Assembly (NCBI GenBank): GCA_029027265.1
Contig: CP093061.1
Coordinates: 2,480,001 to 2,544,000 of the forward strand
Reading direction: 5' to 3'
Origin: Sulfurospirillum_A sp029027265
GTDB lineage: Bacteria > Campylobacterota > Campylobacteria > Campylobacterales > Sulfurospirillaceae
DNA: 64,000 nucleotides
Part shown: piece by piece, positions 60,775 through 64,000 of the stretch
Layout of the letters: every line of letters starts with the position of its first letter
How positions within the stretch are numbered: position 1 is the first letter of the stretch
Made by a program: the position numbers and the translations under genes
The notes under the pieces: model-generated
What the model was told of the DNA's origin: nothing
Seen by the model: the letters and a program-made list of their open reading frames with translations, nothing else
Database searches by the model: none

Positions 60775-62418
60775 ATGATAGATAACAATTCCATAGAAAA
60801 CCTTAAAACCAGACTTGATATTATTGATGTAGTTGGGCACTACATGGAACTAAAAAAAAATGGTGCAAACTGGAAGTGTGTATGCCCTTTTCACGACGAT
60901 AGCAACCCAAGTCTAGTAGTAAGTCCATCTAAACAAATATACCATTGTTTTAGCTGTGGTGCTGGTGGAGATAGCATAAAATTTGTGATGGAATATGAAA
61001 AACTAACCTACCCAGAGACTATTGAAAAACTCGCAGATATGTATAACTTTTCACTTGATTACACAGCAAGTGATGGTAAGATAAAAGAAGATAGAAAACT
61101 ACTTGAAAATATAAACATGTTTTTTAAAAAAACACTCGACCACAAAACAGAGGCTTTAGAGTACATAAAAAACAGAGGCATTGGTGAAGCTAGTGTAGAA
61201 AAGTTTGAACTAGGATATGCTCCAAGTTCACCTGAAAATCTCAACTTTTTAAGTTCAAGCGGATACACCATAAGTGAAGCAGTTGAAACAGGAGTGGCTG
61301 GAGTTGGTGAAAATGGAAGAAACTATGCTAGGTTTATAGAAAGAATTACCTTTCCTATTCGCTCAGCAAGTGGCAAAATAGTCGGCTTTGGTGGACGAAC
61401 CATTAGCGGTCATCAAGCCAAATATGTAAACTCACCTCAGACAAAACTCTTTAACAAATCTTACCTATTATATGGTTATAATTTTGCAAAAGATAGCATC
61501 TATCAAAATAGAGCTGTCATAGTAACTGAAGGTTATCTTGATGTTATTATGCTTCATCAAGCTGGATTTACAAACGCAGTTGCTACTCTGGGAACTGCGT
61601 TGACAAAAGAGCATATACCTCTCATAAGCAGAGGCGGTCCTAAAGTCATCTTAGCCTATGATGGCGACAATGCCGGAGTAACAGCAGCACTAAAAGCCTC
61701 TATGATGCTAAGCGGCGTTGGCATTGATGGAGGAGTCGTACTTTTTGGTGCTAGTATGGACCCTGCCGATATGGTGCAAAGTGGGCAGAGTGATAGACTA
61801 AACAAGCTCTTTCATAACCCTCAACCTTTTATAGAATTTGCCATAGAAAAAATAGTAAAAAAGTTTGACTTGCATAATCCAATAGAGAAGCAAAAAGCTT
61901 TAGAAGAAGGAAGTGCTTATCTAAAAACACTACCAAATTCCATAGCAAGCAGTTATGCTGGAGTTCTCTCTGGTACTCTAAATATAAACCAAAATCTTGT
62001 ACGTGTTCAAACTCATCAATCAAACAAAATGAGAGGGCAAAAAAGAGTTTTTGAAGATATTTTAGAACTCACTATAATCAAAACATTATTGACTAAGCCC
62101 AATTTTATAGATACTCTTTTAGATACAATAGACACTAGTATGTTTAGAACTCATAACATGGAACTACAAGCTCTTTTAAACAACGATAAAGAGCATCCAA
62201 GTCTGAGAAAAATCCTCTTAAATACTGACATAAAAGAATATGATGAAGAAGATATAACAGCTTCTATGATTAGTTTTTTATATGCTTTTTACAATGAAGA
62301 ATTAAAAAAAGTAAAAAGCTCAAGTATGGATTATGAAAATAAGAGATTTACCATGCGAAAAATTCAAGATAAAATAATAAAATTAAAACAAGGAAAACTA
62401 GTTAAATATGAAGAATAG
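60775..62418 (+). CDS. dnaG: DNA primase
   Basis: 547 residues. N-terminal zinc ribbon (Cys37, His40, Cys58, Cys61 in CPFHDD and HCFSCG), catalytic core with IRSASGKIVGFGGRTI, and the Toprim motifs VIVTEGYLDVIML (Glu) and AYDGDNAG (Asp). The C-terminal helicase-binding domain is present (about 430-547). It makes RNA primers on the lagging strand. There is no clear Shine-Dalgarno sequence before the ATG. It overlaps the next gene by 11 bp. Confidence 0.97.
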   Translation: MIDNNSIENLKTRLDIIDVVGHYMELKKNGANWKCVCPFHDDSNPSLVVSPSKQIYHCFSCGAGGDSIKFVMEYEKLTYPETIEKLADMYNFSLDYTASDGKIKEDRKLLENINMFFKKTLDHKTEALEYIKNRGIGEASVEKFELGYAPSSPENLNFLSSSGYTISEAVETGVAGVGENGRNYARFIERITFPIRSASGKIVGFGGRTISGHQAKYVNSPQTKLFNKSYLLYGYNFAKDSIYQNRAVIVTEGYLDVIMLHQAGFTNAVATLGTALTKEHIPLISRGGPKVILAYDGDNAGVTAALKASMMLSGVGIDGGVVLFGASMDPADMVQSGQSDRLNKLFHNPQPFIEFAIEKIVKKFDLHNPIEKQKALEEGSAYLKTLPNSIASSYAGVLSGTLNINQNLVRVQTHQSNKMRGQKRVFEDILELTIIKTLLTKPNFIDTLLDTIDTSMFRTHNMELQALLNNDKEHPSLRKILLNTDIKEYDEEDITASMISFLYAFYNEELKKVKSSSMDYENKRFTMRKIQDKIIKLKQGKLVKYEE

Positions 62419-63400
62419 AAGACACGCAATAGCACTATTTAGTGGTGGACTTGATAGCATGCTTGCTATCAAACTTATGGTTGAACAAGGACTAAGAGTA
62501 ACAGCAATTAACATGAATATAGGCTTTGGAAGTAGAACTGACGTAAGTGAAACTATGAAAAGACGAGCCGAACTTGCAGGGGCTGAATTTAAGATCATTG
62601 ATGTTAGAGATGACTACATAAAAAAAGTACTTTTTAATCCTAAGTATGGTTATGGAAAACACTTCAACCCTTGCATTGACTGTCATGGTTTTATGTTTAG
62701 AGTTGCACAAGAGTATTTTGAAGAGTTAGATGCAGATTTCATGGTCACTGGTGAAGTTTTAGGACAACGCCCCATGAGTCAGCGTGCAGAAGCATTGGAT
62801 TTGGTAAAAAAACTGGCTCTTGATGAAGATGATTTAATACTTCGCCCAATGTGTGCAAAAAATATGCCTATTACAAAACCAGAACGTGAAGGCTGGGTAG
62901 ACCGTGAAAAACTCCTTGGCATAAGTGGAAGAAGCAGAGAAGTTCAACTGCAACTTGCATCTGATTTTGGTTGGGAAGATTTTCAAAGTCCAGGAGGCGG
63001 TTGTCTTTTAACTGATATTAATTTTACTAAAAAAATAAGAGAGTTTATAGAACACAATGACCTTCAAGTTGAAGATATAGATGTCCTAAAAAATGGTCGC
63101 CATCTAAGACTTCCAAATGGCTCAAAACTTGTTATTGGAAGAAACCAAGCAGAAAATGAACTACTTGAAAATGCTATAAATGATAAGTATCTAAGAATTA
63201 AAGTAGATGAGATTCCTGGACCTTTTGCTCTTCTTTCAGCTGAGGCAAATGAAGATGATATAAACTTAAGTGCACAAATAGTCTTAACTTTTACAAAAAC
63301 AAATCCTGAGATGGAATATATGGTACATATAGGAAATGAGATTATAAAAGCAACTCCATTACCAAAAAGAGAAGATGCTCATAAGTATTTTGTAATTTAA
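62408..63400 (+). CDS. PP-loop (ThiI/ArgG-like) protein with NFACT-R-like C-terminal domain
   Basis: 330 residues. PP-loop ATP site ALFSGGLDSMLAIKLM, then FNPCIDCHGFMFRVAQEYFE, TGEVLGQRPMSQRAEAL and SPGGGCLLTDINFTKKIREF, as in tRNA thiolation-type adenylases. The last about 100 residues (DIDVLKNGRHLRLPNGSKLV, IGRNQAENELLENA) resemble the NFACT-R RNA-binding domain. A tRNA sulfur-modification role is likely but the target base cannot be named. Translation probably couples to dnaG (11-bp overlap). Confidence 0.82.
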   Translation: MKNRRHAIALFSGGLDSMLAIKLMVEQGLRVTAINMNIGFGSRTDVSETMKRRAELAGAEFKIIDVRDDYIKKVLFNPKYGYGKHFNPCIDCHGFMFRVAQEYFEELDADFMVTGEVLGQRPMSQRAEALDLVKKLALDEDDLILRPMCAKNMPITKPEREGWVDREKLLGISGRSREVQLQLASDFGWEDFQSPGGGCLLTDINFTKKIREFIEHNDLQVEDIDVLKNGRHLRLPNGSKLVIGRNQAENELLENAINDKYLRIKVDEIPGPFALLSAEANEDDINLSAQIVLTFTKTNPEMEYMVHIGNEIIKATPLPKREDAHKYFVI

Positions 63401-63406
63401 ATAAAC

Positions 63407-63430
63407 TGTGTGTGGTTAAAGTCACACACA
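63407..63430 (+). terminator. Hairpin downstream of the PP-loop gene
   Basis: Perfect 8-bp stem TGTGTGTG / CACACACA with an 8-nt loop, seven bases after the stop. No T-run follows on the plus strand, so it is a weak or factor-dependent terminator, or a 3' stabiliser. A TATAAT at 63438-63443 just after it could start transcription of the next gene. Confidence 0.45.
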
Positions 63431-63567
63431 ACTCCGTATAATGGCTAAATATTTAGCATTAACTCTAAAAATACTAAACATTCTTGAAAAAATACTAGAG
63501 TAATAAATTTATCTTATATTAATATGAATTATGTAAAAATCATTCACTTTACATGTAAAGGATATAT

Positions 63568-64000
63568 ATGGGAGACAATGTTTTACTAAGCAAAAGTCCT
63601 GTTTGGATACTTTTTGGGATTATCACAACCTTTGTAATTGTTACGACGTCTATACTCACTTATTTATCGTGGAAAGAGATAAAAAAAGATCACCTTACAG
63701 ACTTAAAACATATAAATCTTATCACACAACAGTCTCAACTAGCTACTTTCCACCATCAAGAATCTGTTCTAAAAATCTTAGGAGAAAACCTACTTTACCG
63801 TGAAGCTGATAAAACTCCAGAAAATGGAAGAGAAATCATCGAAAAAATGTTGGAAATAAACAAGGGCATGGCTGGTTTTGGATTAGCTAGAAGTGATGGT
63901 CAGCTTATAATAATTTCCAAAGTTCCAAAAGGTAAAAAACTACCAAACTTAACATCAAACAAACAATCAAAAGAGAGTTTTTTAAAAACACTGCGTTCCA
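63568..64000 (+). CDS. Membrane sensor protein, N-terminal part (cut by window end)
   Basis: About 144 residues visible, frame open at the last base. Start ATG at 63568 with AAAGGA upstream; that site is the tail of a TACATGTA copy (63550-63557). A membrane segment (VWILFGIITTFVIVTTSILT) is followed by an extracytoplasmic region with FHHQESVLKILGENLLYREA and GMAGFGLARSDGQLIIISKV, which resembles the start of a dCache-type sensing domain. It may be a chemoreceptor, histidine kinase or diguanylate cyclase; the output domain lies outside. Confidence 0.75.
   Translation, partial: MGDNVLLSKSPVWILFGIITTFVIVTTSILTYLSWKEIKKDHLTDLKHINLITQQSQLATFHHQESVLKILGENLLYREADKTPENGREIIEKMLEINKGMAGFGLARSDGQLIIISKVPKGKKLPNLTSNKQSKESFLKTLRS

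Larger units (their letters stand above)
8448..63557. repeat. Dispersed palindrome TACATGTA (consensus CTYTACATGTARAG), at least 27 exact copies
   Basis: Start positions read by eye: 8448, 9335, 11199, 12114, 15764, 17492, 18936, 24842, 25527, 25887, 28661, 29581, 31437, 31479, 32477, 33542, 34554, 38992, 51036, 56516, 56921, 56991, 57118, 57763, 58526, 59949, 63550. Most are preceded by CTT or CTC and followed by AAG or GAG, so the larger unit is also near-palindromic. Inside genes the site often encodes Leu-His-Val. Single-base variants occur (4573, 20166, 28879, 46730). None is seen at 1-8.4 kb, 12.2-15.7 kb, 19-24.8 kb or 51.1-56.5 kb. Confidence 0.9.

Noticed and set aside
1..64000. CRISPR arrays, rRNA and tRNA genes
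   Set aside because: No evenly spaced direct repeats, no rRNA motifs and no cloverleaf-like sequence with a GTTCRA arm were found by eye; a tRNAscan or CRISPR search would be decisive.

Overview
The window is an AT-rich stretch of a bacterial chromosome. The gene content points to Campylobacterota, most likely a Sulfurimonas-like organism. Evidence is a sensor kinase with the AAMGEMIGNIAHQWRQPL H-box typical of that group, a carA-DUF507 pair, a short MurE, an S10-spc-alpha ribosomal block without rpmD, and an AAA ATPase divergent from rpsJ. The lineage call is inference from gene content; no rRNA or tRNA gene is visible.

Layout. 1-8.3 kb, minus strand: the 5' part of a PAS histidine kinase, carA-DUF507, a PHP-domain protein, and a polar amino-acid ABC transporter (AapJQMP type) whose binding-protein gene is frameshifted. 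8.4-12.2 kb, minus: LysE exporter, a small secreted protein, LpoB-like and COG3014-like lipoproteins, and MotE-like and FliJ-like flagellar proteins. 12.3-15.0 kb: gene remnants followed by a type II restriction-modification pair. 15.0-20.1 kb, minus: purA, hisZ, a class V aminotransferase, a hemolysin III family protein and a fatty acid desaturase. 20.2-23.7 kb, minus: an accessory-looking metabolic cassette (RidA, aminotransferase, 2-hydroxyacid dehydrogenase, AraC regulator). 23.7-35.8 kb, minus: metallopeptidase, uppP, an atypical SDR, HAD phosphatase, tkt, ispA, PDZ protein, YbaB, panD, ferredoxin, murE, TPR protein, Nfu, a PAS-GGDEF protein and a thioredoxin-like protein. 35.8-50.0 kb, minus: the whole S10-spc-alpha block from rpsJ to rplQ with a textbook sigma-70 promoter at its head.

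50.1-51.2 kb, plus: an AAA ATPase. 51.2-56.5 kb is the accessory island. Four copies of a deletion derivative of a REP-associated (Y1, HUH) transposase element, plus a solo element end, separate short modules: a frameshifted DUF5412-like lipoprotein, two DUF7336-like paralogues, a probable immunity protein with a headless toxin tip, an ankyrin-repeat protein, and an RHS-core fragment with its tip. It reads as a decaying polymorphic-toxin/immunity locus cut into cassettes. 56.5-64.0 kb returns to core genes: rnhB (+), then glucosaminidase, aroC, rnc and a LapB-like protein (-), then dnaG, a PP-loop/NFACT-R-like protein and a partial membrane sensor (+).

Two patterns cut across the gene map. 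First, the palindrome TACATGTA occurs at least 27 times by eye, with extended consensus CTYTACATGTARAG. It is widespread in housekeeping DNA but missing from the accessory island, the restriction-modification block and the 20-24 kb cassette, and almost missing from the ribosomal block. Second, a pair of related hairpin-rich repeats starts exactly at the TAG stop codons of infA and rpsK.
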